Below are positions 32,901-41,839 of a stretch of DNA of 64,000 nucleotides, piece after piece. Numbering within the stretch: position 1 is the first letter of the stretch; the number at the start of each line of letters is the position of its first letter. Source of the DNA: Macrophomina tecta (Eukaryota; Ascomycota; Dothideomycetes; Botryosphaeriales; Botryosphaeriaceae); contig JAKSGN010000037.1 of assembly GCA_024180945.1 (NCBI GenBank), positions 1,121,501 through 1,185,500 on the forward strand. The letters run 5' to 3'. A program made the translations under genes and the position numbers. The notes below the pieces were generated by a model. That model did not search any database and was not told the DNA's origin. It saw only the letters and a list, made by a program, of their open reading frames with translations.

Positions 32901-35900
32901 ATTCTGTACCACTACCGTTCCAACAAGACCAGAAGCTGTGGGCAGGAGCGTAATGGTGTTCAGACGTGTTCCAGGGATAGAAACCGTAAGGGTGCTGGAA
33001 CCTACAGGGCCAATGAAGGATGCAGAGACTGGTGTGATGACGAGGACAGATGTGGTGCCGTCAACCGTTGCGGTGATCGTCTGCACGGTCGAATCCCCAA
33101 TATACCCAACCGTTGGACCTGGCGTGATCGAGCCTTGCGACGCGGCCGTAACACCAGCTGTCGGCGTTTCAATCACCAGTGTCACTTCGCCGCCTGAAAA
33201 AGTTGGCAGGATAGTCAATGACGAGATCGTGCTGCCTGGGTATCCGACCGTCAGAGCTTGCGAAGCGAGCGGCAGCGTAAAATCCATGAAAAAGGATTCA
33301 CCGGCTGCGGGTGTAAGCACGAGCGTTGTTGGCGCGCCGTTAATTGTCGGTGTGATGGTGGTGGACGTGGTGCCGCCGATATAAGGGAGGGTGGCCATGC
33401 CGCCGGATGAAATTGGCAGGCCGCTGGTGACGGAAAGGGGAGCACTAATGCTGAGCGATGCCTCTGAGCCAGCGGCGGAGGGATATGGTGAGACGGCGAA
33501 GCCGGTTGGGGTTTCAACCACCAGGGTGACGTCAGTGAGCGTACCGGTGGGTAGGAGGACGAGCAGAGCAGACGTTGTGCCTGGAATGCCTATGGTGAGC
33601 GTCGTGGCTGGGGGGCCGAAGAACGGGGGAGTAGTCGGGCTAATTACGATTGCGGTAGGCACACCGTTGATTGTAGGGAAGATGGTCGTGACGAACAAGC
33701 CGCCCATGTACGGCTGGGTGATAGCACCAGTGGGTGTTTCGACTACTAAAGTTCCCTCGGTGAGAGATCTAGTCGGCAAAAGTGTGATTAAGGCGGACGT
33801 GGTTCCAGCAATGCCAATTGTAATCGCCGACACGGCGAACGGACCAGTGAATACGGTGCTCGTAGGAGTGATACCGAAAGACGTAGGGGAGCCGCGTATC
33901 GTTGCTGTGATCGTTGTGATACTCGTGCCAACCGAAGTGCCTATGTATGGCTGCGTGAATCCCGGAACAGTAGTGGATGATACCAGCGGATATGGCCAGC
34001 TGGAGATCTGGGGAACTGTGGGTGTTTCAATAACGATAGTACCTTCACTGAGAGATCCCGTCGGGAGAAGCACGAGGGTTGACGTTGTCGTTCCAGCGTA
34101 GCCGATGGTGAGAATCGGGGAAGCAAAAGACCCAGTGAAAGCCGCGAGAGTTGGAGTAATGGTCAAGGGCATGAGTGACCCGGCAATTGTGAGATTGATG
34201 ACAGCCACATTAGTGCCGGTGCCAATATATGGTTGCGTGAGCACAAATGCAGCAGCGGATGAAGCTGCCGTTGGGGCCGCTGGAGCGATGGACAGCGCAG
34301 TCGTTAATGGCATCTCGATTAGCAAAGTTCCCTCAGTCAGCGTCCCAGTCGGCAGAAGCGTCAAGGTCGAAGTCGCCGTTCCGAAATGCCCAATTGATAG
34401 CACTGAGGTTGCCAACGGTCCAGTAAACGTGGTCAGCGACGGGCTGATGGTTATAGTCGTGAGAGATCCGCTAATCGTAGGCGTAATAATGGAAATCAGA
34501 GTTCCCGTGCCAATGTATGGCTGCGTCAAGCCCAAAGAGGAGATACTCTGAATTGAGGCCACTGAGTTCGCGGATCCCGTGGTCAAGGATGGACTGGGCG
34601 CAGGATATTCCACGTTCAAGCTGTCACCAGATGCACTTCTGCTTAACATGCTGGACGAAGCCCCCGTGGGTATCTCGATAACGACTGTGCCGGCCGTAAA
34701 TGAGCCTGTGGGCAGCAGTGTTAGAGTTGATGCCTCAGTTCCAGAGTATCCAATGGTAATTGTAGTCGCGATTGGACCAGTCCACGTAGCCCCAGCAGTT
34801 GGTATGATGACAATCGCGGTCGTTGCACCGCTAATCGTGGGCATGATGGTGACGATTGAATTGCCGCCAATGTACAGCTGACTCAAAGCAGGCGCTGAGC
34901 TCGCTGTCCCGGCACCTGAGGACAATTCTGATACGATCGGGCGATAAGAGGGGGCAACAGAGCTAATGGCAGTAGGCGTCTCGACAACGTACGTAGCCTC
35001 GCCTCCAGAAATGGTTGGTAGAAGTGTCAGAGTGACCGTCACGGGCCCAGGATAACCGATGGTGATGACGTTTGAGGCAACAGGGAAGGTAATGTCGGCT
35101 GTGATTGAGGGATGAACTGGCGTTAATACCAGTGTGGTAGTGATAGCATTGATAACCGGAGTGATGGTCGTTTTTATGTCGCCACCAATGTACGGGATGG
35201 GAACGCCAGCTGTGATTGCCGCAGATGGGGTGGCCGCCGCAGGGGTTCCAGCGAGAGACAAGCCACCAGAAGCGGGTAACGGAGTTTCGATGACAATAGT
35301 ACCCTCGCCACCTGAGACGGCTGGAACTATGGTGACAATGTTTGGGGTAGAGCCTGGATATCCGACCGTTAGAGCTGTTGTTGCGAGCGGACCGTTAAAC
35401 ACAGTGATGGTGGGCGTAATCACGATGGCCGTCGTGGTGCCGCTGATAGTAGGCGTGATTGTCAAGACATTGGTGCCACCAATGTATGGAAGGGTGATGC
35501 TCGCCAATACAGAGACCGGAGCAGAACTGGAAAGTGGTATTGGCGTAGATACAGAAATAGGGCCGTTCAGTATGGACAACATTGAAGTCGGAGCAGTACT
35601 CGGTAAAGCCGGCATCTCAATCAAGACGGTTCCGGCAGTCTCAGTGCCAGTCGGTACTAGCGTCACAGTCACGTAAGTCGAGCCAGTGTAGCCAGCAGTC
35701 AAGGCGGTGATTGTCTGCACAGGACCAGTAAACGAAGCCGTTGCAGGAATCAAGACCATCGTAGTCAGCGTGTCATCGATGGTCAGCGTCACCTTAACAA
35801 CATCTGTCCCTCCAATGTAAGGCTGGGTGATACTTAAAGGAGCCAAGGGCGCTCCTGTGAGGGATGGTGGCGTCGAAGCGGGAACTGTGAACAACGGCGT

Positions 35901-38474
35901 CTCAATGATGGCGGTGCCGAAAATCTGTGTACCCGTCGGGACAATGAACAGAGTTGCTGTGGATGTGCCAAGATAGCCCGCAGTGAAAGTTGTAAGAGGA
36001 TCGACGATCCCCGACCACAATGAAGTAGCAGGCGTGAGCACAAGCGTACTGCTACCGCCAGTATAGGTTACTGTCACCGTAATAATGGCAGTTCCGCCAA
36101 TATACGGCAAAGTCAAGATTAGGCCAGACGTAACGGAAGCAAACGAAGACAAGCCAGATGTCGATGGTCTAGTTTCTGACGACTGCGAGGCAGAAGAGCT
36201 CGAAATGGCATATTCTGGGCCAGACGGCTCAGCTGCTGATGGCCCAGAAGTGCTCGTTCCTAGATTTGTAGACAATGAGGCTGTTCCGAACGGAGTCTCA
36301 ACGATCACGGTTCCCTCCGTCGCCGAACCCGTTGGCAAAAGAGTGAGCGTAGTGATCGCATCTCCAGTGTACCCAATTGTCCACGTGCGGGTTGCAACCG
36401 GCCCAGTAAAGCTACTAGTCGCAGGCGTGAGAATGAACGTGACACCCACACTATCCGTAGTAGTGCTGATCGTAGTGACAGTCGGGCCACTGATGTACGG
36501 TGCAGATACTGTAATGCTGTAGGAAGGGGAGAAGGTTGTGCTGGGATTAGCGGTGGCGATGACCAAGTACGCCTCAGCAGTCGTGCCAGAGGGGAAAACT
36601 GTCAGTGTCGTGGCTGTTGACCCATCATATCCAGCAGTGTACGTGACGCCAGCGGTAGGGCCAGTGAATGTGCTAATGTCAGTAGCCGGAACTAGGACAA
36701 TTTGCTGCTGCGCGCTTCCAATCGTAAGCACCAAAGTTGTGGTAATTGTGCCAGTAATGTACGGATACGTCAGGACACCGGGCACTGAGGTGTTCACGGA
36801 CGCACTCGATTGGCTGGTTATTGTAGACTTTTCATTGAGAGAGGCACTGGCTGTCACAATGGGTGTCTCGACGAGGAGGGTCGCCTCGGTCCTTGTGCCG
36901 GTGGGTAGGATCGTGAGGGTTGCTGTTGTGGATTCGCCATAACCGATTGTGAACGTGTCGGTGGCAGTTGCACCTAGGAACGTGGTCAACCCGGGGACCG
37001 GGGCCAGGATGACCTTGACGGACGTGGGGCCGGATAACAGAGTAACGGTAGTTATCGCGGATCCTCCGATGTATGGTAGAGTCATTATGTCCATCGGAGC
37101 GCCGGTGATGGAAGGGAGTCCCATGCTGCCGGTGCTGATCGAAGCGCCACTCGCAGAGCCTACAATAAGAGGCTCTGAGGTCATGGCGACGGAAGTGCTA
37201 GCACTAAGAATACTTGGCAGAGGGGCAGTGGGAATTTCAATGATAAGGGTGGCATCAGTCGCGGTCCCGGAGGGTAGCAGAGTCAGAGTTTCAATCGTAA
37301 CACCGCTGTAGCCAGCCGTGTATGCCGTGGTTGCCGTGGGACCGTAGAAGCTCGCAACTGTTGCAGGCACGAGGGAGAAGATGGACGTGGTACCACTCTG
37401 CGAAGCAACGACTGTTGTGGCAGTAGGTCCAAAGTACGACTGGGTGATAAAAGGACCTAGGGCTGTAGCAGAATAGGCGATGGAAGCTCCAGAGCCGAAA
37501 AGGCCGCTTGCGCTCGCTGACATGGAAACGGAACTACCGGAAACTGAAACGTCATTGGAAAAGGATTTGGAAAAGTATCCAGTGTTTGGCAGTTGGACAA
37601 TCACCGTGGCAGGGTCCCCAGTAGATCGGGGGAGAATGGTAATGGCAGAAATCATCGGCCCGTCATACACCGTTGTGTAGGTTACGGTGGAGATGGCTGA
37701 AAATAGAACCGGAGCAGTCGTTGGCTCCAGAACAAGAACCTCAGAGGCAGTTGCCAAGCCAACCGTTAACGTTGTTGGCACCGTCCCACCCTGGTATGTT
37801 GCCGTTCTTATCACAGACGACACTGCTGCTTCCGAAATGATACCCGTTGTGGCCTCGTTGGACGCTAACGGAGATAACGTAGGGCTTGATAGTAAGCCGA
37901 AAATCCCAGAGCTGGCCGAAACCTCGCGGGTGGAGACGGTAGATACGAAGCTCCACGAGGCGGACACTGTGCCTTCTTCAGGCGACAGAGAAGCGATATT
38001 GGGTGTTACAGGCTGTAATGACCCACTTGCAGTTAAGGACTCAGCAGGGATGGACGGACCAAAAACAGTACTTGTGAGAGTGGCGGTAATAGAGTAAGAA
38101 GTAGTTGGGATTGGTTGACCCGGGGAGCTGTGAAGAGTGGTCGTAGAGGTAATTCCAAATCCTGACTTGCGAACAGTTCTCGTCCTTGTCCGTGTGCCTG
38201 TCGTTGTGGAAACGAGGGTGACGACTGTGTTGATAGCTGCGGCAGCAGTGACCGTGATGGTTGCACCGGCGCCAATTGTCAATGTCATGGGCGAGGGCAC
38301 GGACGTGCGAACTACAACGGGTTGCTCGTATACCGTGGCGCCAATATCAATCTCGACAACGCAGTCGGGATTCAGGACGGTCACCGCTGGGCGCAACTGC
38401 TGACCGCGAGGCCATAGGATACCGCCCGCGGCAGGCGAAGCCAGAATCCCGGCCAGAAGGCCGCGCAAAATCAT
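23844..38474 (-). CDS. Giant repeat adhesin (flocculin/ALS-like), 3' end lost
   Basis: One open frame of 4,876 codons. It starts MILRGLLAGILASPAAGG, a short signal peptide. One cysteine is visible near residue 38 (NPDCVVEIDIG). Residues about 450-2500 are some 20 long units beginning PYIGG/YIGD, each with ITPTI..TTIVITP, FTGP...LTIGYPGST and LTLLPTG..EGTLVIETP. Residues about 2570-4840 are about forty shorter units of the type TTITSGYSG..TTTTLPP..G..TTVLVETP. This pattern resembles yeast flocculin and Candida ALS repeats, which are O-glycosylated wall stalks. No lectin, GLEYA or GPI segment is seen. The last 26 codons (after VTYTLP) are hAT terminal repeat, so the native C-terminus is missing. 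14.5 kb without a stop or frameshift suggests recent truncation or retained function. Confidence 0.85.
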   Translation of the reverse strand: MILRGLLAGILASPAAGGILWPRGQQLRPAVTVLNPDCVVEIDIGATVYEQPVVVRTSVPSPMTLTIGAGATITVTAAAAINTVVTLVSTTTGTRTRTRTVRKSGFGITSTTTLHSSPGQPIPTTSYSITATLTSTVFGPSIPAESLTASGSLQPVTPNIASLSPEEGTVSASWSFVSTVSTREVSASSGIFGLLSSPTLSPLASNEATTGIISEAAVSSVIRTATYQGGTVPTTLTVGLATASEVLVLEPTTAPVLFSAISTVTYTTVYDGPMISAITILPRSTGDPATVIVQLPNTGYFSKSFSNDVSVSGSSVSMSASASGLFGSGASIAYSATALGPFITQSYFGPTATTVVASQSGTTSIFSLVPATVASFYGPTATTAYTAGYSGVTIETLTLLPSGTATDATLIIEIPTAPLPSILSASTSVAMTSEPLIVGSASGASISTGSMGLPSITGAPMDIMTLPYIGGSAITTVTLLSGPTSVKVILAPVPGLTTFLGATATDTFTIGYGESTTATLTILPTGTRTEATLLVETPIVTASASLNEKSTITSQSSASVNTSVPGVLTYPYITGTITTTLVLTIGSAQQQIVLVPATDISTFTGPTAGVTYTAGYDGSTATTLTVFPSGTTAEAYLVIATANPSTTFSPSYSITVSAPYISGPTVTTISTTTDSVGVTFILTPATSSFTGPVATRTWTIGYTGDAITTLTLLPTGSATEGTVIVETPFGTASLSTNLGTSTSGPSAAEPSGPEYAISSSSASQSSETRPSTSGLSSFASVTSGLILTLPYIGGTAIITVTVTYTGGSSTLVLTPATSLWSGIVDPLTTFTAGYLGTSTATLFIVPTGTQIFGTAIIETPLFTVPASTPPSLTGAPLAPLSITQPYIGGTDVVKVTLTIDDTLTTMVLIPATASFTGPVQTITALTAGYTGSTYVTVTLVPTGTETAGTVLIEMPALPSTAPTSMLSILNGPISVSTPIPLSSSAPVSVLASITLPYIGGTNVLTITPTISGTTTAIVITPTITVFNGPLATTALTVGYPGSTPNIVTIVPAVSGGEGTIVIETPLPASGGLSLAGTPAAATPSAAITAGVPIPYIGGDIKTTITPVINAITTTLVLTPVHPSITADITFPVASNVITIGYPGPVTVTLTLLPTISGGEATYVVETPTAISSVAPSYRPIVSELSSGAGTASSAPALSQLYIGGNSIVTIMPTISGATTAIVIIPTAGATWTGPIATTITIGYSGTEASTLTLLPTGSFTAGTVVIEIPTGASSSMLSRSASGDSLNVEYPAPSPSLTTGSANSVASIQSISSLGLTQPYIGTGTLISIITPTISGSLTTITISPSLTTFTGPLATSVLSIGHFGTATSTLTLLPTGTLTEGTLLIEMPLTTALSIAPAAPTAASSAAAFVLTQPYIGTGTNVAVINLTIAGSLMPLTITPTLAAFTGSFASPILTIGYAGTTTSTLVLLPTGSLSEGTIVIETPTVPQISSWPYPLVSSTTVPGFTQPYIGTSVGTSITTITATIRGSPTSFGITPTSTVFTGPFAVSAITIGIAGTTSALITLLPTRSLTEGTLVVETPTGAITQPYMGGLFVTTIFPTINGVPTAIVISPTTPPFFGPPATTLTIGIPGTTSALLVLLPTGTLTDVTLVVETPTGFAVSPYPSAAGSEASLSISAPLSVTSGLPISSGGMATLPYIGGTTSTTITPTINGAPTTLVLTPAAGESFFMDFTLPLASQALTVGYPGSTISSLTILPTFSGGEVTLVIETPTAGVTAASQGSITPGPTVGYIGDSTVQTITATVDGTTSVLVITPVSASFIGPVGSSTLTVSIPGTRLNTITLLPTASGLVGTVVVQNPAGGFPGSARASVSLAPGSIISQFVSGPTAYPATASLPEGISLPYVSGTTTLTIPITLSGSTGFITLVPTTTLYIGDVDPFTTFSIGYNGSTTSILTIVPTAPGNVGTIVVETPTALSTFIPVLLPSGISRSYISGTATITVPVAISGDTTVMTLIPASEAYSGPIDPLITITIGYSGISTSTLTIIPDASGQMGTYVVETPTAVASGTPAVLTGTGASTTSSSGITAAPTLNPSVTTGSARPYIGDSTVATLTALIGSGGAPSVYTITPATISSYGGLVDPLHTMTVYYPGTTTKTLLLLPTGADTVATYLIELPVTGSAPFISTAPTASLSSPAYAPSTIAERQYQGDSTVATITPIVSGTGLPAVFIIRPASATFTGPIDPVTTLTAVYPGLSTKTLTLLPAAGETFGTLLIGIPAATMPNSGSSAASLSIGMATVSGSTVLSSEALVTTVPVPAIAASRSYLGDSTLATLTASTGFGAPLTALTIAPTIGLMTYAIDPLTTLTAGYPGLTVKTLTLLPTGGGSLATYLIETPNTSVTIALLPTATASGTYIGDTTADVITVSAGIAGAPTALRLDPYTGASFSFNTDLLITLTAGYSGSTTKTLTLLPTVSGGLGTIILEAPIGISSEQPTVLSSTLATAFTLNGAGLSSASSAISSILEGASETTRGSQVSSASTFLSSSSNPGGVYPGGLPLSTGYSSPGTPIQSATSFTTVTIGYSGMATTIRTAPVGADGVVTVVVETPSTGSRPSALVTSLTTITLGYTGSIATTHTEPGGSNGVATVVIQTPAISGLPLSSHPAISPITTVTVPYSGLVPITTTLSPGTDGLASVVVSEPASAAPNVNQMSTTYLTLPFSGTVAVTTTLLAGPDGVVSVIVSTPYIQNAISTGAPSTGPLGQPSSPMSPTTTLPLSTATVTSGYIGSAISVTTLPVGPDGVVTVVINTPPGFTPVSTITTARGYSGVSVQTTTLPIGTNGIETVLVEMPFAPGASFSGVLSGTLSGASSVSPLRTTSITIAYSGILPITTTFPAGSDGVQAVLIETPFFQIPGTSNPSATVETTITSGYNGTHIITTTLPVGPEGIETIIVQTPETGPAAPGIPTPGLPTSGGSTSGASGFFSLVATAADSSRSIEVTILTTTMTSGYTGSVITTVTNPLGDNGVVTVLVETPFETSIPAGITLQSFSNSATSTVEPSISSQQYYVGTIPLTVTPTIVGVPRILVLLPLPTAFTGPIASAALTVGYDGSILTTLTLLPTASGEPGTLLVETPTAGQSPSVVSPSSPTIGSGISGSPMPATGITTATIGYTGSLFTTTTILPTTPGGITTVLVETPLVSLPVEVLHTSTRTSGVSAYTSTLTSITSVNSYSSSAITYVIINIPTNAAGQLTTLASGAPSITTTTVPVTTLTARSTITQLPLTPGGLTTVVVLDPASGVSQPPSSSLSYGNSQPSSQSIPAGYGITTITRGYSGLIAQTSTIFPLYPGGDTTVLVETPTLFGLPATGATSALFTGPESSGSTLNGVGITTITSGYSGLSVITMTIPPSLPGDVTTVLIGTPTVSMSGSPSLSISSPESTPFGASQTGATPGATGIRTVTSGYSGLVTITTTVMPSLLGELPTVLIQTPYGSNTAGLSASASLIGGMTTITSGYSGSVTTTVTLPPSASGEATTVLVQVPATALTGITTLTSGYAGSAVYTTTFDPAISGELSTAVVYTPTGLPISGAPGLVTVTQPYDGSVSTTYTVLPISSGGTTTVFVDVPRTGAPIPGPSSTGSVLPSGSIFVVGTTFSVTQSIPATGGITTITSRYSGYLPTTTTIQPSLSGEITTVLVGIPFNAIPSGAPAVVITTIYSEWLQPTPYTQTYFGTSDGLMTVYIYTPFSSPSPAASIPVLSLTTISTEYAGTESITAPLTTTIQPTAPGSITTVLVQYPKGALATVTLSPTPDIGLTTITVPYSGVTPITQPITGTITPSTSGGITTVVVQTPAVSGTPVPNLGITTISIPYSGATSITTPVTSTITPTTPGGIITVVIQTPQGASGPVLDTGITTVTVPYSGIAPITGPITTTIQPTSLGGTTTVLVGVPGSASVSSLQFPTQGTTTISTLYTGTQSITGPLTTTIVPSTGDGTITVLVQFPQVALASSATSSQGPSQASQSSSSSNFPEEAITTITSGYDGVVPTTTTLIPSLPGDKTTVLVETPYSAALSAPVPGVTTVFTTYSGLTPFTQTLSALPGGVTTVIIANVPLISPATLPASAAGIVTETVDYTGASILTAPLTTTIFPTTPGGIITVLVQRPNTNLASGARTSSGQPGITAGIVTETVDYTGASILTAPLTTTNFPTTPGGVTTVLVQRPNTNLASGAPTSSGRPGITTITSGYTGSAIATTTIQPTLTGQITTVLVETRLYTPSSLAGISLTTITSGYPGSLTVTSTLSPSAIGGLFTVFVQTPFGSSVKPSPASGITTVTLVYGDTVTSTTTIQPSLPGDITTVLVEVPAPVITTSIQPTPSSTLATSGVPTAFSVSSPSAIPIAGVTTVTSEYEGSFTTTRTILPSLLGQITTILIVVPTSFIYSSAGPNPSGISTATSVYGGSFTTTTTIMPTVPGQVTTIFAEVPTSALSSPGNPTQGIRTVTSIYDGSVITTMTILPTLPNQPTIILVEVPSASPTTSLVPGITTVTSVDPLFSQATTVTMPPGLDGVTTVYIGLPTYLSIPFASFSGGLASTLPASGGPTAGAPGTTTITTGYGGSVITTVTLPVFSSGENTTVLIETPTGIVPSSKPLLPVTTVTSAYAGITPTTTTLSPTGSVSVMTVLVQTPGFFLLASTVTYTIGYEGLSVQTTTEIPDPTGAQILTIIVQTPTTMAPFITTTEEYIGSNILTAPTTTTIFPIGSLSLGTVIIQIPRTNLQTRFSSTTQSQTGSVTPFLTFGATPTVTITSTAVGITVASSMTFTPTISGDTATVLVQVPATAGAQQNVVTVTSGIEATRSPVTYTLPPDIPVINIYLLLRAYLLLSFSIRIII
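25791..26138 (-). repeat. Recent 174-bp tandem duplication inside the adhesin gene
   Basis: 25791-25964 and 25965-26138 are nearly identical (each begins GATTCCAGGTYGGCCAGAAC). They encode two 58-residue units containing VDYTGASILTAPLTTT and VLVQRPNTNLASGA. Other repeats in the gene are much more diverged, so this is the youngest unit expansion. Confidence 0.9.
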
Positions 38475-41244
38475 GCTGGTCCGTATTCAAGAGTGTATGC
38501 GTTGACTGTACTTTACAGTCTTGGCGACTCTTCGTGCGAAAACTTCTTAATCAAGATCGTTGGGTAACCGAAAATAGGCCTGGGTCAAGGTATAACAAAA
38601 GGCTGCAGCAAGAGGACCGACCAAAGAGGACCCAAATGCGCACGGAGATGGGCTCATTGAATAGCTTTTTCCCAGTAGCGGCAGGGCCTTTCGTAGCTAT
38701 GCAGGCGAACAGAGAATCACTGGCTTCCTGGACCGAGTCTTGCGACCATCTGCAATTTTGCCACATCCTGATCGAGTTAGAGTGCCTGAAAACACACACG
38801 CATCCCCTCGTTCCTCGGATTATCACTGTCAACTTTTTTGGTTTTTTATTTTCCACACCAAGTGTTGAGAGGAAGCAGAACCAAACACTTCCCGGCATGC
38901 AATGGATTTTGGGGGGGTTTCTTTGGGGAGTGGGGGGAATTGTTAGCGTTCCCGCAGTTTCAGTAACAAAGGGATGATGTAAACAACAATAAAAGGAATT
39001 CGCAGGACTCTGGCTGCCATCTTTCCTTTCCCCAGGCGCTGACAATTGTGTATTTATTAGCATTCTTGAGCGGCAAGGGTGATTCGTCACGACTAGAGGG
39101 TAAGATCAGGCCGTGCATACGCTATGCTTTAGTGCAGTCAAAGCAGTTTCTTCTTTGAGCTCCGGTCGAGCTTCAACATGCTGAGTTATTGCACTCGCTG
39201 TTAATTTATCCAGGTATTGAGAGCCTGCAACAACTCAGATTAGCGAGAAGATTGCTTCCAAGTGTGTTACCCGACATCATCTCCGGGTCCCTGCTGCATG
39301 GTCCGTCACCGAACAGCATCGATGTCTTGATCACAATAGACGATCGTTATTTTCTGCAAATATAGGAAAATCTCTCCATTTTTGAAGGTAGTATACCCCT
39401 TGGGATATTGACTAAAAAGTTCCCGCTCAAAGGGTCTTTGGTGCCTCTCGATTTTGCAGGTATTTACACTGTTTTGCACGCGGCATGACAGATCAGCATG
39501 TCTGTCGAGCGATAGAACTAAAACCTACGAAGCATATCTCCGGTTCCCGCACGCTGATCTCTGCGGTTGGAATATACTCGAACATTAATTTTCAAGCCCA
39601 TGCAGTAGCGTTGACAGACTTCAAGCCGTCGACGACTTTCTTCCATTGTAATAAGTAAGAGAAAAGAGGAACAACCCAGCGAAAGGGTAACACATCAGTC
39701 ACGACCGATTTGCGTTGATGACTCAAAAGCGTGAAATTCCAGCAATGGAATGTCGCCGGCTTCTCTGTGTTTCTAGCCAGATATTTGTGCCCTGCTGAGT
39801 GAACAATGAGCTTCTGGCCTCCATCATCTGAAGCGATGGGGAGTGAAGGATTAAAAGAGTTTAGCCAAATCTCGATGAAGACATATATCGAAAATGAGCT
39901 GGGGAAAATCCTGAGATGAATGATGATCCCGACGCTCACCAAGTCAGTTTGAATGGCCCTTGTGGATCGGTGAGTGTGCGGATATTTCCGAACTCATGAA
40001 ATGTTTGAAAACAAAAACAACGCCGGCTCTCAGAGACCGCTCCGTAGCCGGAAACTACTAAGTGCTTTGTTTTTGTTTTTCCCTTTTTTTGGTGGGATGA
40101 GGGGTAGCAATTATGCACAAGGGCAAGAAGAACCAGCGAATTCGTCCAGGCGTACTAGGAAAGATATTCATTTAGAGAGGCGTGGTCCTGCATGCCTTTA
40201 CTTTCCCGTGAGATTTCTCATGTAGCCGTGGAGTTTTGTACGCACTGCATATGCCCATTGTGGGTGCCATTAGTAGAGCGTTCAGATTTTGCAACTCTAG
40301 TTACAAGCGATCCTGTGTCTGAAGCCTTAAAGCATACTAGCAGAAGGATTTACCGCTGGCTGACGGAAAGTAGATGGGAACCTCTCCTGTTGCGACACAG
40401 ATCTGTCAACCCCTTTGTACCCGGCTCCACGATCGCTTAAAAAAAAGCCGCCGTCCTAAAGCTCGTCTTGACATACTAGCTATCCGACAGGCTTCGAACG
40501 TTTCCACTTTTCGGTTGACTTAGTAAGATGTTGCCTTCGCGGTCTGCATTACACATAGATCGCAGAATTGCGTGTTATGGTTCCTACTAGACGAATGCGA
40601 AGCAGTTAGTGTATAGATGTTTCGGTAAAAGCCTTCTATCAGAGCATTAACTGCCACAAGCGAAGCTAGCGTAGGCTGGAAACGCATACGCAACCTAGCA
40701 TTTCCCGTTTTCGGATGAACATCCATTCGGTCCATGGTATCCAAAGAAGCTCCTGCGATGTAGACGTTTTCAGGATGCCGATATTTTCCTTATGTGGCAC
40801 GCAAATGTCTGGGTATGCGATAGAAATTTGCTTTATGCTTTTCGTTTGTGGTTAGTGTAGCAACGCTTGATGAGAAATCGTTAGGAGAACAAGTCGCGGA
40901 AGTTAATGTTCATCAGGCTCATCATAGATGTTGTTTGAGCGCATTACCATATGAGACGGGTCTTTAATTGCTGGATATCTCATCCCGTTTGCAAGAGCGA
41001 AGCTTTGGCTCAATCCAATTGCGATGCTGGTTCGGGTTGCGGCCTATGGGCAACCACATTACGTGCTCGGGGTATCGTTCCCGGAAAAGGCTCATCCAGC
41101 TAGCATGTTCTGCCCAGGCTGTTGCGGAGCTGCTTGCAAATTCTAACGGTACGTTTATGATATATAAAGAGAGCACCGCGGCACTCTGTGGTCGATAGCC
41201 AACAACATAACAGATTCAACTGCGTTATCTCTTATCATTACACC
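38475..41244. other. 2.7-kb intergenic region between the adhesin and secreted-protein genes
   Basis: Only short open frames without motifs. It should contain the promoter of the giant adhesin (read leftward from 38474) and that of the gene at 41245. Such long 5' regions are common for cell-wall adhesin genes, but no specific site can be supported except the TATA box at 41161. Confidence 0.5.
41161..41168 (+). promoter_or_regulatory. TATA box
   Basis: TATATAAA in the context TTATGATATATAAAGAGAGC, 77 bp upstream of the ATG at 41245. Confidence 0.5.
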
Positions 41245-41839
41245 ATGCGTGCTGCCAAATTACTCTTGTCAATTCTCCCACTTGCCGGACTAGGGTCTGC
41301 TCATGTCCATATTTCCGGCGTGCCAATCCCCAAAATGAAAGCGCTCTTCTCAACCATAGACCCAGCATTTTGCGCTCTTCAAACTCAGCCTGTCGGATGT
41401 TTGAATAATGCCCAAGGATCGCAATACTGCAGCCAGTTTCTTAGCATTCCTACAGCGACAGTGTAGGTGCTCGTGATATAAGACGGCTTGAGGAAGGATA
41501 TCTGACTGCTACAGGTGTACAACCGTCTACATATCCAACACAGCCCTTACTGCGACTGTTACGAACTACGTATTTCCGTTCAAGAAGCGCGAGGCAGAAG
41601 CAGTATGTAATGTAGTATACATTCTAATAGGTATTCCGGTGATTAATCTAATGCTAGGAGAATATCGTCGCCGAAAGTCTCTGAAGGTCTTCATAACGGA
41701 AAGCTGGCAATCATCGTATAGCACTATACGTTACTTGTTTCAGCTTAGTATTTTACGCGCTCCAGTTGATAAATTTCAAATAGCACCAATAAGAACTGCT
41801 CCCGTTAGAGTCATACGAATCGCAGTAATTGATATATGA
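41245..41839 (+). CDS. Small secreted protein, possible truncated adhesin head
   Basis: The first exon, 41245-41462, encodes a signal peptide (MRAAKLLLSILPLAGLGSA) and a cysteine-bearing segment (FCALQTQPVGCLNNAQGSQYCSQFLSIPTATV). A probable intron 41463-41514 (GTAGGT..CTGAC..ACAG) joins in frame to CTTVYISNTALTATVTNY and a dibasic FKKREAEA site, ending at 41837-41839, about 180 residues in all. The layout CxNxxxxxxxYCSxxLSIPTATV followed by Thr-rich sequence resembles the N-termini of fungal GLEYA-type wall proteins. After about 41600 the composition changes to basic, AT-rich, unlikely coding sequence, so the gene may be a truncated relative of the adhesin at 43179. Confidence 0.5.

Noticed and set aside
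24478..38403. Many plus-strand open frames of 60-240 codons opposite the adhesin
   Set aside because: They are antisense reflections of a low-complexity repeat gene lacking stops on both strands; no motifs or start context.
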